DNA of 64,000 nt from CAVOJY01 sp963696405 (GCA_963696405.1 CAVOJY010000006.1:372001-436000); one strand, 5' to 3'; numbered from the stretch's first letter, positions 28,493 to 37,547 are shown. Notes: generated by a model from the sequence alone, not told the origin. Numbers and translations: made by a program.

Positions 28493-30034
28493 TTATGCAG
28501 AGTGCACAAGATGCAGGGCGATCGCCAGCGCCAGTCGAAGCTGGGGGTCGTCCAGTTGCCAGCCGGTCAGGGCCTCGATCCGGCGGACCCGGTACAGCAG
28601 CGTGTTCCTGTGGATGCCCAGGTCCGCGGCCGCGGAGGCTGCGCTGCCGTGAGCAAGCACCGAGCGGAGCGTGGTGAGGCGCTCAGCCTGGTCCGCCAGC
28701 CGGCCCGTGCGCAGCGGTGCGAGGAGATCCTCCGCGAGGCGCCGACCACCAGGAAGGTCACCCAGCTGGGCGAGGAGACGGTAGGCTGACAGGCGATCCG
28801 CCCGGGAGACGAGATCGCGAGGCCGGAGGCGACCTCCGTGGGCGTGGATCAGCGGCTCGGCTGCCTCGAGCGTCGCGCGGCCCTCGGCTTCGGCAGCAGG
28901 GCGACCCGTTGGATCGCCGAACGGCCGTGATACGGCGACCGGACGCCCGACCGCGTCGGCCACCCGCTCGGCGATCGCCAGGCCGACCGGATCGCCGGGC
29001 TCCACCGCCACCACGATGCGGAACTCAAGGCTGTTCACGTCGCCGCGCAGCGCCAGGCGGTCCGGCGGCGCAAGACGGGCCAGGAGGTCGCGACGCTGCG
29101 CGCGCTCCTCCGGCGCCACCTCCTCCCCGGGGACCACCTGGCGGGCCACGACCACGACCCATGGCGGTCCCGAGACGGGGAGGCGGTCCGGGCCTCGTCC
29201 CGCGTCGCGTGCCCGCCGAATCGCGACGCCGCGGTTCAGTTCGAGCGCGATGAGCGGAGCCGCGCGCCCCGCCGCCTCCCTCTCCAGGTCCGTCGCCGGC
29301 GCCTGGCCAAGCAGCGCGAGCGTGCCACCCCCGGGAAGGTCCACCCGGAGGGCAACCGCACGCGGATTGGCCTGGTAGCGGCTGACCGCGGCCGCGGCAC
29401 CCGCCGCTCCCTGGGGGGCGTGCACGATGACGGCGCCGCCCGCCTGGTTCTCGATGGCAACGGCACGCGACAGGAAGGCACCGATCGACCCGACCAGGTC
29501 TTCTATCCCCCGGTCCTCGAGGGCCAGCCGCTCGATCTCGTTCACCAGCCGGCTCGCCTGCCGATCGAGCTCGGCACCGCGGTTCACGAGGAAGCCGATC
29601 ACGGAGCGTTCGATCGCGGCGGGGTCGCCCGCCTGGACGTGCAGAACCGGAAGTGCCGCGCCCCGGGCGGCCTCGATGACAGCCGACGCGGCCGGCCCCG
29701 GCTGTCGCGCGGAATCCGGCGCCGCCGAACCGCTTCCCGGCGCGACTCCGGTCGGATCCTCGCCAACGATGAGGACGGCCGGAACACGACTGCGTCGCAG
29801 CTCATCGATGAGGGCGGCCGGCTCGACCGGTCCGCCGCTCAGGGCCGCCAGGGCCGCCTCGGGGAGGATCGCGAGGTCGCCCGGGTCGAGCGCGTCGAAC
29901 GCCGGCACCCGTGCGCGCAGGACCCGGACCCACCCGATCTCCGGATCGGGATCGAGGGCCGCAACCGGGTCGCCGGGCGATACGAGGACGGCGCCCGGGA
30001 AGACCGCCCGCCAGATCTCCGTCAGCACCGGCAC
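28493..30034 (-). CDS. PucR/CdaR-type transcriptional regulator
   Basis: A 513-residue regulator. The C-terminal HTH (LTTLRSVLAHGSAASAAADL, then GIHRNTLLYRVRRIEAL) is the PucR/CdaR signature for genes of purine, amino-acid or glycerate use. The N-terminal 150 residues are a PucR-type ligand domain and the middle resembles a GAF-like region. The GTG at 30034 or 30028 is used; there is no clear ribosome site, and the gene begins 17 bp after the upstream trans-sulfuration gene, so translational coupling is likely. Placement between that gene and glnA suggests it controls one or both. Confidence 0.85.
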   Translation of the reverse strand: MPVLTEIWRAVFPGAVLVSPGDPVAALDPDPEIGWVRVLRARVPAFDALDPGDLAILPEAALAALSGGPVEPAALIDELRRSRVPAVLIVGEDPTGVAPGSGSAAPDSARQPGPAASAVIEAARGAALPVLHVQAGDPAAIERSVIGFLVNRGAELDRQASRLVNEIERLALEDRGIEDLVGSIGAFLSRAVAIENQAGGAVIVHAPQGAAGAAAAVSRYQANPRAVALRVDLPGGGTLALLGQAPATDLEREAAGRAAPLIALELNRGVAIRRARDAGRGPDRLPVSGPPWVVVVARQVVPGEEVAPEERAQRRDLLARLAPPDRLALRGDVNSLEFRIVVAVEPGDPVGLAIAERVADAVGRPVAVSRPFGDPTGRPAAEAEGRATLEAAEPLIHAHGGRLRPRDLVSRADRLSAYRLLAQLGDLPGGRRLAEDLLAPLRTGRLADQAERLTTLRSVLAHGSAASAAADLGIHRNTLLYRVRRIEALTGWQLDDPQLRLALAIALHLVHSA

Positions 30035-30051
30035 GGGGACGACCCGATGCC

Positions 30052-31341
30052 CTACCCGGCGTCCGTGGTGTTCGGCGCGTGCGGCGCCTCGCCGGGCGCT
30101 TCTGCCGGCACCCCGGCCCGCACCGCAGCATCCAGCGCGCTGTTCATGTCGGCCAGGAGATCCTCGGCATCCTCGAGGCCCACGGAGACGCGTACCAGGC
30201 CTGGGGTGATCCCGGCACGGGCAAGGCCCTCCGCGTCGAGCTGGCGATGGGTCGTGGACGGCGGGTGCACGACGATGGTGTGGACGCTCCCGAGCGAGGC
30301 CGTCCGTTCGGGGATCTCGAGCGCCGCGAGGAACGCGGCCCCGGCCTCGCGGCTTCCCAGGTCCACGGCGATGATGCCACCGCCCGCCCGGAGCTGGCGT
30401 CGCGCCAGGTCGGCCTGGGGATGGTCGGGCAGACCGGGGTAGAAGACACTGTGCACAGCGGGGTGCACGGACAGCGCCTCTGCAAGCGCGAGGGCCGTGG
30501 CGCTGTGCCGGTCCATCCGGACGGCCAGCGTCTCGAGCCCGCGCAGGACGAGGAACGCGCTGAACGGCGCGATGATCCCGCCGGTATCCACCTGGAGCTC
30601 GCGCACCTCGGTCATGCGGTCGCGCGTGCCGGCGACGACACCCGCGATGACATCGGAATGCCCGCCCAGCCACTTCGTCGCCGACTCGACCACGAGATCC
30701 GCACCCAGCTCGGCGGGGCGGCACAGGTAGGGCGACGCGAACGTGTTGTCCACGATGAGACGGGCGCCTTGACGATGCGCAAGCTCCGCGAGCGACGCGA
30801 TGTCCGCGAGGACGGTCGTGGGATTCGAGATCGTCTCAGCGTAGACAAGACGAGTGGCCGGCCCGCACGCCGCCTCGACCGCGCCGATGTCGGTGATGTC
30901 GACGAAACGGGTGGTCACGCCGAGCCTTCCGAAGTGGCGACTGAAGAGCGCCTGCGTCGAGCCGTAGAGCGCAGAACCGGTCACGATCTCGTCGCCGGCT
31001 GCGACCTGCGAGGCGACCGCCGCGAACACGGCGGCCATCCCCGAGCCGAAGGCGAACCCCTCGTCGGCCCCCTCGAGCTCCGCCACCGCCGCCCCGAGCG
31101 CGGCGGAGGTCGGGTTGTCGATCCGCGAGTACGCGTACCCCGGCACGTTGCCGAGCAGGACGTCGGCCAGCTCGTCGGCATCGGCGGCGCGGAACGTCGC
31201 AGTCTGGTAGATCGGCACCGCGGTCGCTTCCTGGTCGAACGCGGGCGCACGACTCGCCGCGCGGATGGCCCGGGTGGAGAAGCCGGGCCGTGGCCTGCCG
31301 GTGCCGTCCATCGCGTCGCTGCCGTCCATCGGTCGAGCCAT
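30052..31341 (-). CDS. PLP-dependent trans-sulfuration enzyme (cystathionine gamma-synthase/methionine gamma-lyase type)
   Basis: Cys/Met metabolism enzyme of about 429 residues. SATKWLGGHSD holds the PLP Lys, YSRIDNPTSAALG binds cofactor phosphate and substrate, and VDNTFASPYL supplies the PLP-pyridine Asp. Family members make or split cystathionine, homocysteine or methionine; the exact reaction cannot be fixed from sequence. The ATG at 31341 (MARPMDG) was preferred to an upstream start. It is the first gene of a likely transcript with the PucR regulator. Confidence 0.9.
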   Translation of the reverse strand: MARPMDGSDAMDGTGRPRPGFSTRAIRAASRAPAFDQEATAVPIYQTATFRAADADELADVLLGNVPGYAYSRIDNPTSAALGAAVAELEGADEGFAFGSGMAAVFAAVASQVAAGDEIVTGSALYGSTQALFSRHFGRLGVTTRFVDITDIGAVEAACGPATRLVYAETISNPTTVLADIASLAELAHRQGARLIVDNTFASPYLCRPAELGADLVVESATKWLGGHSDVIAGVVAGTRDRMTEVRELQVDTGGIIAPFSAFLVLRGLETLAVRMDRHSATALALAEALSVHPAVHSVFYPGLPDHPQADLARRQLRAGGGIIAVDLGSREAGAAFLAALEIPERTASLGSVHTIVVHPPSTTHRQLDAEGLARAGITPGLVRVSVGLEDAEDLLADMNSALDAAVRAGVPAEAPGEAPHAPNTTDAG

Positions 31342-31420
31342 CGTACAGGAGGGCCGGCGCCTGTACACCTGCGAGCGTCTTCCCGACGTTCCCCCGACGG
31401 CCGTCCGCTACCCTTGACCC

Positions 31421-32038
31421 ATGCCTCGCAAGCGCGATCAACTGGAGCTGGTCGAGCCACATGACCGAGCCGCGTGGCGAACCTGGCTCGAAGCGCACCA
31501 CGCGACATCGCAGGGCGTCTGGCTCGCCGTCGGCAAGAAGGGCAACACCCGCACGGAGCTGACGTACGACCACGCGGTGGAGGAGGCGCTCTGCTTCGGC
31601 TGGATCGACAGCGTGGTGAACCGGCTCGACGAGCACCGGTTCAAGCAGCTCGTGACGCCGCGGAAGCCAGGCGGCACGTGGGCGCGCAGCAACAAGGAGC
31701 GGGTCGAGCGGCTCCTCGCACGCGGTCGCATGACCGCGGCGGGACTTGCCGCCATCGAGTCGGCCAAGGCCGACGGTTCCTGGACGCTTCTCGAGGAGAT
31801 CGAGGCGCTCACGGTTCCCGACGACCTGGCGATCGCGCTCGACGCGAACCCGACCGCGCGCGGGTACTTCGAGGCATTCCCGGACTCAGCGAAGAGGCTC
31901 GCGCTGTGGTGGATCCGCAGCGCGAAACGGCCGGAGACCCGGGCAAAGCGCGTTGCCGAGACGGTGCGGCTGGCCGCCGAGAACAGGCGGGCGAACGAGC
32001 AGGGCCGGCGGGACGATCAGGCTCCGGCGCAGTCGTAG
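31421..32038 (+). CDS. YdeI/OmpD-associated family protein
   Basis: A 205-residue protein of the YdeI family. EALCFGWIDSVVNRLD and RKPGGTWARSNKERVERLLA are its hallmark motifs, and the C-terminal YFEAFPDSAKRLALWWI segment is the family's second part. Members are linked to stress or peptide resistance, but the biochemical role is unknown. The last 22 bp overlap the convergent GT39 gene. Confidence 0.88.
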   Translation: MPRKRDQLELVEPHDRAAWRTWLEAHHATSQGVWLAVGKKGNTRTELTYDHAVEEALCFGWIDSVVNRLDEHRFKQLVTPRKPGGTWARSNKERVERLLARGRMTAAGLAAIESAKADGSWTLLEEIEALTVPDDLAIALDANPTARGYFEAFPDSAKRLALWWIRSAKRPETRAKRVAETVRLAAENRRANEQGRRDDQAPAQS

Positions 32039-34248
32039 AGGGCGCCCGTGACCAGGTCGGCGAACCCGCGAGCGGAGCCCTCACGGCCGGCCGGCCACAC
32101 CTCGGATGACACGTCGCGGCAGTTCTCGGCGACCCAGGTCAGCACGGGCTCGCTGGGCCCGGGCCCGTCTCCGCCGGGCGCACCACCTGCGGTCGACCCG
32201 CGCCCGATCGACCCGATGCCCCCCGAGAGCACGTAGCGCACTTCGCCCCTCGCCAGCCGGTCCCGGAAGCCGGCCTCGTCGAGAATAGGGTCCGTCCCGA
32301 ACCCGTGGAGCGCCATCACCGGCTCGCCCGTCTCGATGATGTACGGCGCGGCCTCCTGCGCCGACCTCGTCACGAGCAGGAAGCGGGTGTCGCCCCGGTT
32401 GCGCTCGAGGTAGGCGAGGAGTTGACGATCGACACCCGCGCCCGTTGATGTGGCTCCAGCCGCCGCACCTCCCCCGGAGATGGCGCCTCCCCCGGGAATG
32501 GCGGCTCCCCCGGGACCGGCCTGGGATCCCGGGCCGCCGGGGATTCCGCCGGCGCTCGCCAGCCGCGGGCCCGCAGCGGGGAGCGCGCCCCCGCTCGCCC
32601 GGAGGGCCGTGTCCACCGACCACGCCGCCGGCCCGACAAGCATCGCGGCCGTCAGCAGCCCAAGGCCGAGACGTGCGATCGGCTCGGCGCGGCTTGCACC
32701 CTCGCGCAGGAACCAGGAGGCTGTCACGACAAGGAGGCCTGCCAACCCGAGCGCGGCCACCGCGACCACCAGCGGCTCCGCCGGCCAGCCCTGCGGGGCG
32801 CCCGCGAGGTACGCGCACCCGAGTGCGGCCGACGCGACTGCGCCGGCTGCCACGATGCCGGTCACGAGCCGGTCCCGGGGAGCGCGCCAGACCATGCCGA
32901 TCCCCATGCCCACCAGGACCGCGATCGGCGGCGCGAGCATCGCGAGGTAGTAGCGGTGCCAGAAGCCGGCGATCGAGAAGAAGACGAACCCGGTCGCCAG
33001 CCAACCGCCCCAGACGAGCAGCGCGATCAGCTCGGAGGACCGGCGGTCCCGGCGTCGCCAGGCCGCTACCGCCAGCGCGACCCCACCCGCCAGTGCGGCC
33101 GGCAGCAGCCAGCCGATCTGGTCGCCGACCGGTCCGGCCAGAAGGCGGAGGGGACCGGGATCACCGACTTCCTCGCGGAACACCCCGCCTCCCGACCCCA
33201 CGCCCGACCCGGGTCCGGGCAGCACGCCGCCGCCGCTCTGCCCGCCGGCTCCGGGTCCCGGCCCGTCCGGCAGCACGAAGCCCGGAGGCGGCGAGGACCC
33301 CGGGGGCAGCTGGAAGCCGTACGGAAGCTGGAAGCCGTCTGGCAGTTGGAGGCCATACGGCAGCTGGCCGCCGTCCGGCGGCCCGACGAACACGCCACCT
33401 CCCCGGCCTCCCGACCCCGGGCCGGCCATCCCGGTGAGTCGCTCGGCGCCGTTGTAGCCGAGTGTCAGGTCGAGGGCCGAGTTGACCGGGCTGCCGCCGA
33501 CCCATGGCCGCTGGTCGGCAGGCGTGAGATCGACGAGAGCGACCCATGAACCGCCCACCACGACGGCGACCGCAAGCGCCGCGACCCCGCCGGCCAGGCG
33601 CCGTGGCATCGGCCCTGGGGCCGCGACCAGCCAGGCGGCCGCAAGGGCAGGGACGATAATCCCAACCTGCAGCATCTTCGTCAGGAACCCAAGCCCCACC
33701 AGCGCCCCGGCCAGCAGCAGCCACCGCGTCCGCCCTGTCTGGATCGCCCGCAGCGTCGCCCCAGCGGCCAGCACCATCCACAGGACGAGCGTGGCGTCCG
33801 GGGTCGTGTTCCGAGCGGCGACCACGCTGATCGGGGTCACCGCGAGCGCTAGACCGGCGACGAGACCGGCCGGCGTCCCGCACTGCCTGGCGACGATCCA
33901 CCCCAGCAGCGCCACCGCCAGGATGTGCGCGATCGCCTGCGGCAGGATCAACGTGGGCCCGTTGAAGCCCAGGAGCGCCGCCGCAACCACCTGGAGCGCG
34001 AACCCGAGCGGCGGCTTGTCCAGCGACACGAATCCCGCCGGGTCGAAGTAGACGAACAACGTCTCGCGGAGCCCGCCGAGCATGCTCCGCACGCCCGCCG
34101 CGTAGTACGCGTTCGGCAATCCCTCGCTCGCCAGGCGCACCAGCACGAGCGGTGCGGCCACCAGCGCCGGGATCAGGGCGGCCGCTGCCACCGTCCACGG
34201 CCGGCTGAAGGCGGTCGCGCCCTCGGCTGGCTCGGAGCTCATGCCCAC
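32017..34248 (-). CDS. GT39-family (ArnT/PMT-like) glycosyltransferase
   Basis: Integral membrane glycosyltransferase of 743 residues that takes sugar from a polyprenyl-phosphate donor. The first extracytoplasmic loop carries DPAGFVSLDKPPLGF with the catalytic Asp and the KPP motif (about residues 70-84). At least ten membrane helices follow. Residues 285-370 are an unusual Gly/Pro/Leu/Gln insertion with an 18-bp DNA repeat, and residues 565-605 are Gly-rich; both are probably extracytoplasmic linkers. The C-terminal soluble domain (from LAYLERNRGDTRFLLVT) is typical of actinobacterial/Chloroflexota members. The acceptor is unknown. Confidence 0.9.
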   Translation of the reverse strand: MGMSSEPAEGATAFSRPWTVAAAALIPALVAAPLVLVRLASEGLPNAYYAAGVRSMLGGLRETLFVYFDPAGFVSLDKPPLGFALQVVAAALLGFNGPTLILPQAIAHILAVALLGWIVARQCGTPAGLVAGLALAVTPISVVAARNTTPDATLVLWMVLAAGATLRAIQTGRTRWLLLAGALVGLGFLTKMLQVGIIVPALAAAWLVAAPGPMPRRLAGGVAALAVAVVVGGSWVALVDLTPADQRPWVGGSPVNSALDLTLGYNGAERLTGMAGPGSGGRGGGVFVGPPDGGQLPYGLQLPDGFQLPYGFQLPPGSSPPPGFVLPDGPGPGAGGQSGGGVLPGPGSGVGSGGGVFREEVGDPGPLRLLAGPVGDQIGWLLPAALAGGVALAVAAWRRRDRRSSELIALLVWGGWLATGFVFFSIAGFWHRYYLAMLAPPIAVLVGMGIGMVWRAPRDRLVTGIVAAGAVASAALGCAYLAGAPQGWPAEPLVVAVAALGLAGLLVVTASWFLREGASRAEPIARLGLGLLTAAMLVGPAAWSVDTALRASGGALPAAGPRLASAGGIPGGPGSQAGPGGAAIPGGGAISGGGAAAGATSTGAGVDRQLLAYLERNRGDTRFLLVTRSAQEAAPYIIETGEPVMALHGFGTDPILDEAGFRDRLARGEVRYVLSGGIGSIGRGSTAGGAPGGDGPGPSEPVLTWVAENCRDVSSEVWPAGREGSARGFADLVTGALYDCAGA
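33305..33376 (-). repeat. Four 18-bp tandem repeats inside the GT39 gene
   Basis: Four 18-bp units encode QLPYGL, QLPDGF, QLPYGF and similar hexapeptides in a linker. They keep the frame, so copy number can change without breaking the protein. Confidence 0.75.
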
Positions 34249-34354
34249 GAATGGGGTCCGAATGGATGCGAGGGGAAGAGCGCGGCTGGGCTCACAGTCG
34301 CCGGATCGTAACGGCGGTGCCTTTGAGTTGCCTGAGACCTCCAGGTTGCCACCT

Positions 34355-34867
34355 TCAGTGGTGAAGGATCCGCTCCTTCGCGGCGGCGAACTCCTCGTCG
34401 GTCAGCAGGCCCTGCGCGTGCAGCCGCGCCAGCGAGACGAGCTGCTCGGAGAGCGACGAGCCTTCGGCAACGGCGACGACCGGTGGCCGAGGCGGCGGAA
34501 CGGCCGACGCTGGGCGGAGCACCTGCTGGCCCGAGGGCGCGATGCCGATCTTGATCCAGAACTGCCCGACCGCGGCCCGGTAGACATCGGGCCGGGTATG
34601 ACCACGACGATAGGAGGCGGTCGTTGCCCGCATCGACTCGACCGCCGGCACCTGGGGCTTGGAAACCTGGATCCCCCGCGTGCACACCGGGCACAGGAGG
34701 TACTCGTCGGTGCCGTACGGGACGACCGGTACGAAGTAGAGCCGGATGGACTTCTTCGACCGGACGTGGTGGAGGAAGACCTCGTTGTGGCAGTTCGGGC
34801 AGATCGTGGGCGCGACCTCTCCGAGGTCCTGCGCCTGGCCGGGCCCGAACCCGAAGATCAAGACCAT
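34355..34867 (-). CDS. Zinc-ribbon protein with C-terminal SHOCT-like domain
   Basis: A 170-residue protein. The N-terminal half has CPNC (about residue 23) and CPVC (about 57), forming a treble-clef or zinc-ribbon-like site. The C-terminal 30 residues (LARLHAQGLLTDEEFAAAKE) are a SHOCT motif, a short helix pair found at protein termini that may mediate oligomerisation. The function is unknown. It reads away from the neighbouring tRNA gene. Confidence 0.8.
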   Translation of the reverse strand: MVLIFGFGPGQAQDLGEVAPTICPNCHNEVFLHHVRSKKSIRLYFVPVVPYGTDEYLLCPVCTRGIQVSKPQVPAVESMRATTASYRRGHTRPDVYRAAVGQFWIKIGIAPSGQQVLRPASAVPPPRPPVVAVAEGSSLSEQLVSLARLHAQGLLTDEEFAAAKERILHH

Positions 34868-34938
34868 GCCGTCGCCCTCCCAGCAACCGCCAGGCAGCCG
34901 CCCCGGCGGCCGGGTTGGGTTTCACCCCGGATAGGTGA

Positions 34939-35013
34939 TGGTCGGGGCGGCGGGATTTGAACCCGCAACCTCGTGCTCCCAAAGCACGTGCGCTACCCTT
35001 GCGCCACACCCCG
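34939..35013 (-). tRNA. tRNA-Pro(TGG)
   Basis: Minus-strand cloverleaf: acceptor CGGGGTG/CGCCCCG (one T-G pair), anticodon stem CGTGC/GCACG with loop TTTGGGA (anticodon TGG), and T-arm GGTTCAAATCC. Discriminator A and encoded CCA lie at 34942-34939. Its D-arm is 2 bases shorter than in the other proline tRNA here. Confidence 0.95.
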
Positions 35014-35114
35014 ACGCCGTCATTGTCGCATTCGGAACGCGCCGCAGCTCGCTGCCGGCGGAATCGTGCCGCGATCGGCGGCCGGGGACCAGCCCACAGA
35101 CGAGGCGGACGAGG

Positions 35115-35861
35115 ATGGATCGGGACGCCGGCGCTCCGGGTGACGGCCTGCGGATGTACGACGAGATGGCGGACTGGTTCCACCTCCTCACGCCGCCGGC
35201 GGACTATGCCGGCGAGGCCGACTTCCTGCTCGGCGTCCTGAAGGCACACGTGGATGGCCCGCTCGAGACGTTGCTGGAGCTCGGCTCCGGCGGCGGGAAC
35301 ACGGCGTCGCATCTGAAGGCGCACCTTGCCCTGACGCTGACCGACACGGCACCGGCCATGCTCCGGCTGAGCCGGGCGCTGAACCCGGAGTGCGAGCACC
35401 TGGAAGCGGACATGCGCACGGCGCGCCTCGGCCGGACGTTCGATGCCGTCCTCATCCACGACGCGGTCATGTACATGGCAACAGAGGTCGACCTGCGGGA
35501 GGCGCTGGAGACGGCCTTCGTGCACTGCCGTCCGGGCGGGGCGGCTGTCCTGGCGCCGGACTGCGTGCGCGAGACCTTCCAGCCGAGCACGAGTCACGGG
35601 GGCCACGACGGCGACGGCCGTGCCCTCCGTTACCTCGAGTGGAGCTACGACCCCGACCCGGGGGACACGTCTTACCTGACCGACTTTGCGATTCTCCTGC
35701 GCGAGGGCGACTCGGACGTGCGGGTGCGGTACGACCGCCACGTCATGGGGCTCTTCGGCCGCGACCAGTGGCTCGCTCTGCTCCGCGCGGTCGGGTTCCA
35801 GGGGCACGCGCTCGACGACCCGACCGGCCGGACCGTGTTCGCGGGGGTCAGGCCGGTCTGA
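35115..35861 (+). CDS. Class I SAM-dependent methyltransferase
   Basis: A 248-residue methyltransferase. LLELGSGGGNTASHL (motif I, about 54-68) and LTDTAPAMLRLSR (motif II) bind SAM, and DAVLIHDAVMY is motif IV. The C-terminal half (EWSYDPDPGDTSYLTDFAIL) resembles small-molecule methyltransferases; the substrate is unknown. The ATG at 35115 follows GAGG closely. It lies between the tRNA gene and HicAB with no operon partner. Confidence 0.85.
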   Translation: MDRDAGAPGDGLRMYDEMADWFHLLTPPADYAGEADFLLGVLKAHVDGPLETLLELGSGGGNTASHLKAHLALTLTDTAPAMLRLSRALNPECEHLEADMRTARLGRTFDAVLIHDAVMYMATEVDLREALETAFVHCRPGGAAVLAPDCVRETFQPSTSHGGHDGDGRALRYLEWSYDPDPGDTSYLTDFAILLREGDSDVRVRYDRHVMGLFGRDQWLALLRAVGFQGHALDDPTGRTVFAGVRPV

Positions 35862-35940
35862 GCCGGGGAGGAAGGCGCAGTCAGCGGCGTGCCTGGCGGC
35901 GTCCTGCTGGCCGGGGCAGTCCTCGGGGTGATGCTCGGTC

Positions 35941-36447
35941 TCAGTGTCGTGCACTACCGGCCGCAGGCCGATGCGGGCCGATGGTCGGCATGCGAGACCG
36001 GGGGCCGTGGCGCCGGGGAGGGTCGCCCTTGCCGCTCACAAGCTGCGCAACTCGCTGATGTGAGACGCCAAGGATCGCAGCGGCATCGCGACCCGTCAGG
36101 CCCGCACCCACCAGCATGCGCGCGCCGATCCGGGTGCGTTCCTGAAGGTCGAGCACCTCCCGGTCGAGTCGGTCGCGAGCCGACGAGAGCGCCAGGACGT
36201 CGCCGGACACACCAGGCACTTCGAGCACATCGGTCAGCTCCACGCCGGCGTCCTCAAGGTGCTGGTCCTCCTCGAGGTTGAGCCAGAGCTCAAGGGCCTC
36301 GCGGATCATGGCGCGCGCTTCGCCGAGCGTTGCCCCGAACGAATGGCAGCGCGGCTCCAATTCGATCCGCACGTTCCATTTCCTCTCGTCCGGATCGAAG
36401 ACGTGGATGGCGCGATACCTTCGTGACGGTCCGGTCGCATCAGTCAT
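35941..36447 (-). CDS. hicB: HicB-type antitoxin with C-terminal HTH
   Basis: A 168-residue antitoxin. The N-terminal HicB-like domain (AIHVFDPDERKWNVRIELEP, then GATLGEARAMIREALELWL) would block the HicA active site. A C-terminal helix-turn-helix (LTGRDAAAILGVSHQRVAQL) would bind the promoter, and the last 30 residues are disordered. I chose the ATG at 36447 because it overlaps the hicA stop by 4 bp. Confidence 0.85.
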   Translation of the reverse strand: MTDATGPSRRYRAIHVFDPDERKWNVRIELEPRCHSFGATLGEARAMIREALELWLNLEEDQHLEDAGVELTDVLEVPGVSGDVLALSSARDRLDREVLDLQERTRIGARMLVGAGLTGRDAAAILGVSHQRVAQLVSGKGDPPRRHGPRSRMPTIGPHRPAAGSARH

Positions 36448-36647
36448 GACGTGAGCCACCCTTTTCCCAAGCACGGTTCGAGGTCCTTCACGATCTGTCG
36501 AAGCGTCCCGGTCGCGATGTCCTCGGCATGCGTCGGGACGATCGTGCGACAGCCGCCAACGGTGACGTAGATGCGGTGCGAACCGCGCTGCCGGATCATG
36601 CGCCCGCCGCGCCGTTCGATGATTCTCACGACCCGGGTTGCTTTCAA
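36444..36647 (-). CDS. hicA: HicA-type mRNA interferase toxin
   Basis: Toxin of 67 residues with the double-stranded-RNA-binding-like HicA fold. RQRGSHRIYVTVGG holds the catalytic His, and TLRQIVKDLEP is the C-terminal helix. Unlike most operons here, the toxin is first, as is usual for hicAB. The start is TTG at 36647 (MKATRVVRII); no ribosome site is obvious. An imperfect palindrome (AGACG-AG-CGTCT, about 36666-36677) lies just upstream. Confidence 0.85.
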   Translation of the reverse strand: MKATRVVRIIERRGGRMIRQRGSHRIYVTVGGCRTIVPTHAEDIATGTLRQIVKDLEPCLGKGWLTS

Positions 36648-36753
36648 GACTAACTCTATGCGCTAGACGAGCGTCTGTCTACCAACTAGATCACACCAGT
36701 GGTGCCGGTTCCGATGGTGTCCGATGCCGCTTCACGCGCCCTTATCGCGCAGG

Positions 36754-36798
36754 TTGACAACTTCGCGCTGTACGCGCTAAGTTGCGATAGCGAAGTTG
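36754..36798 (+). promoter_or_regulatory. Promoter with inverted repeat upstream of the xis-like gene
   Basis: TTGACA at 36754-36759 precedes TAAGTT after 18 bp, a plausible sigma-70 pair. A perfect 9-bp inverted repeat (CAACTTCGC at 36758-36766, GCGAAGTTG at 36790-36798) overlaps it and ends 9 bp before the ATG, the right place for autoregulation by the HTH protein. Confidence 0.55.
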
Positions 36799-36807
36799 GA
36801 GACAAGG

Positions 36808-37077
36808 ATGGAACTCACGCAGCAGTTCTACACGCCGGGCGAGGTGGCAGCGCTTGCCCGGGTAAGTCGCTCGACGGTCCTCAACTACATCGCCTCGGGG
36901 CGGCTGTATGCGGTGAAGCTGTCCGAGCGCACCTACCGCATACCGGCGCGTGCCGTGCTGCGGCTGCTCGAACCGGAGCGACTCTCCGAACCGGTCATCA
37001 CCGAGGAGCCGTATGCCACGGTCTCCCTGGATGATCGCCCCGGAGACCGCCCCGCAAGGAGGATCGCCGAGCGGTGA
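36808..37077 (+). CDS. Excisionase/MerR-like helix-turn-helix protein, likely antitoxin
   Basis: An 89-residue DNA-binding protein. The HTH_17-type motif (YTPGEVAALARVSRSTVLNY, then IASGRLYAVKLSERTYRIP) covers the first 50 residues; the rest is Pro-rich and acidic, as in antitoxin tails. I chose the ATG at 36808 (AAGG just before) over a TTG 12 bases upstream. Its stop overlaps the start of the next gene as GTGA, the arrangement of toxin-antitoxin pairs. No integrase is present, which speaks against a real excisionase. Confidence 0.75.
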   Translation: MELTQQFYTPGEVAALARVSRSTVLNYIASGRLYAVKLSERTYRIPARAVLRLLEPERLSEPVITEEPYATVSLDDRPGDRPARRIAER

Positions 37078-37547
37078 GGCCGCTCGGCGCGCACGCGTAT
37101 TCACAGCGCCTGGCGACGATCATCGCGCGGCTCGACGCGCTTGGCGTCCTGGAGGTGGTCGATCACGGTGCACAGAGCGCGGTCCGCCGGTTGACCATCG
37201 ACCTGCTGGCGCCCGGTCAGCGTGATATCCCCGAGCTTCACGATGAGGCCCGGTTCCACTACGAGGAGTGGTTCTCACGAGTCTCGGGCGCATCCTGGAT
37301 CCGCATCCGGTACCAGTACAACTACTTCGATCTGGCACGGGGTGCCTGGCGCGGCTATCACCTCCATCCGCTCGAGGCGGGCGGTGACCCGGTCCCTCAC
37401 GCCAATTGCGTGCTCGCCGACGGGTCCGGCCGAGACCGTCACTTCGCCGCGTACGAAGTCGACCTTCTCGCCGCCCATGACGAGTTCGAGCTGCTCTACG
37501 CCTCGGGCCGGGCGATCGACTGCCGGGGGCTTCGCGCCATCGGGTAG
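37074..37547 (+). CDS. DUF6516/TumE-like putative toxin
   Basis: A 157-residue protein. The central part (RIRYQYNYFDLARGAWRGYH) resembles the DUF6516/TumE family, whose members form toxin-antitoxin pairs with HTH partners. The family match rests on a few motif residues read by eye, so it is tentative. It is coupled to the HTH gene by a 4-bp overlap. No catalytic residues are obvious. Confidence 0.55.
   Translation: MRPLGAHAYSQRLATIIARLDALGVLEVVDHGAQSAVRRLTIDLLAPGQRDIPELHDEARFHYEEWFSRVSGASWIRIRYQYNYFDLARGAWRGYHLHPLEAGGDPVPHANCVLADGSGRDRHFAAYEVDLLAAHDEFELLYASGRAIDCRGLRAIG

Noticed and set aside
35889..36281. Membrane-protein-like ORF start after the methyltransferase (short hydrophobic stretch)
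   Set aside because: Only one hydrophobic segment before it becomes the antisense of hicB; it could be a gene remnant but there is no family support.
36808..37077. True phage excisionase
   Set aside because: No integrase or phage gene nearby; coupling to the next gene fits an antitoxin.
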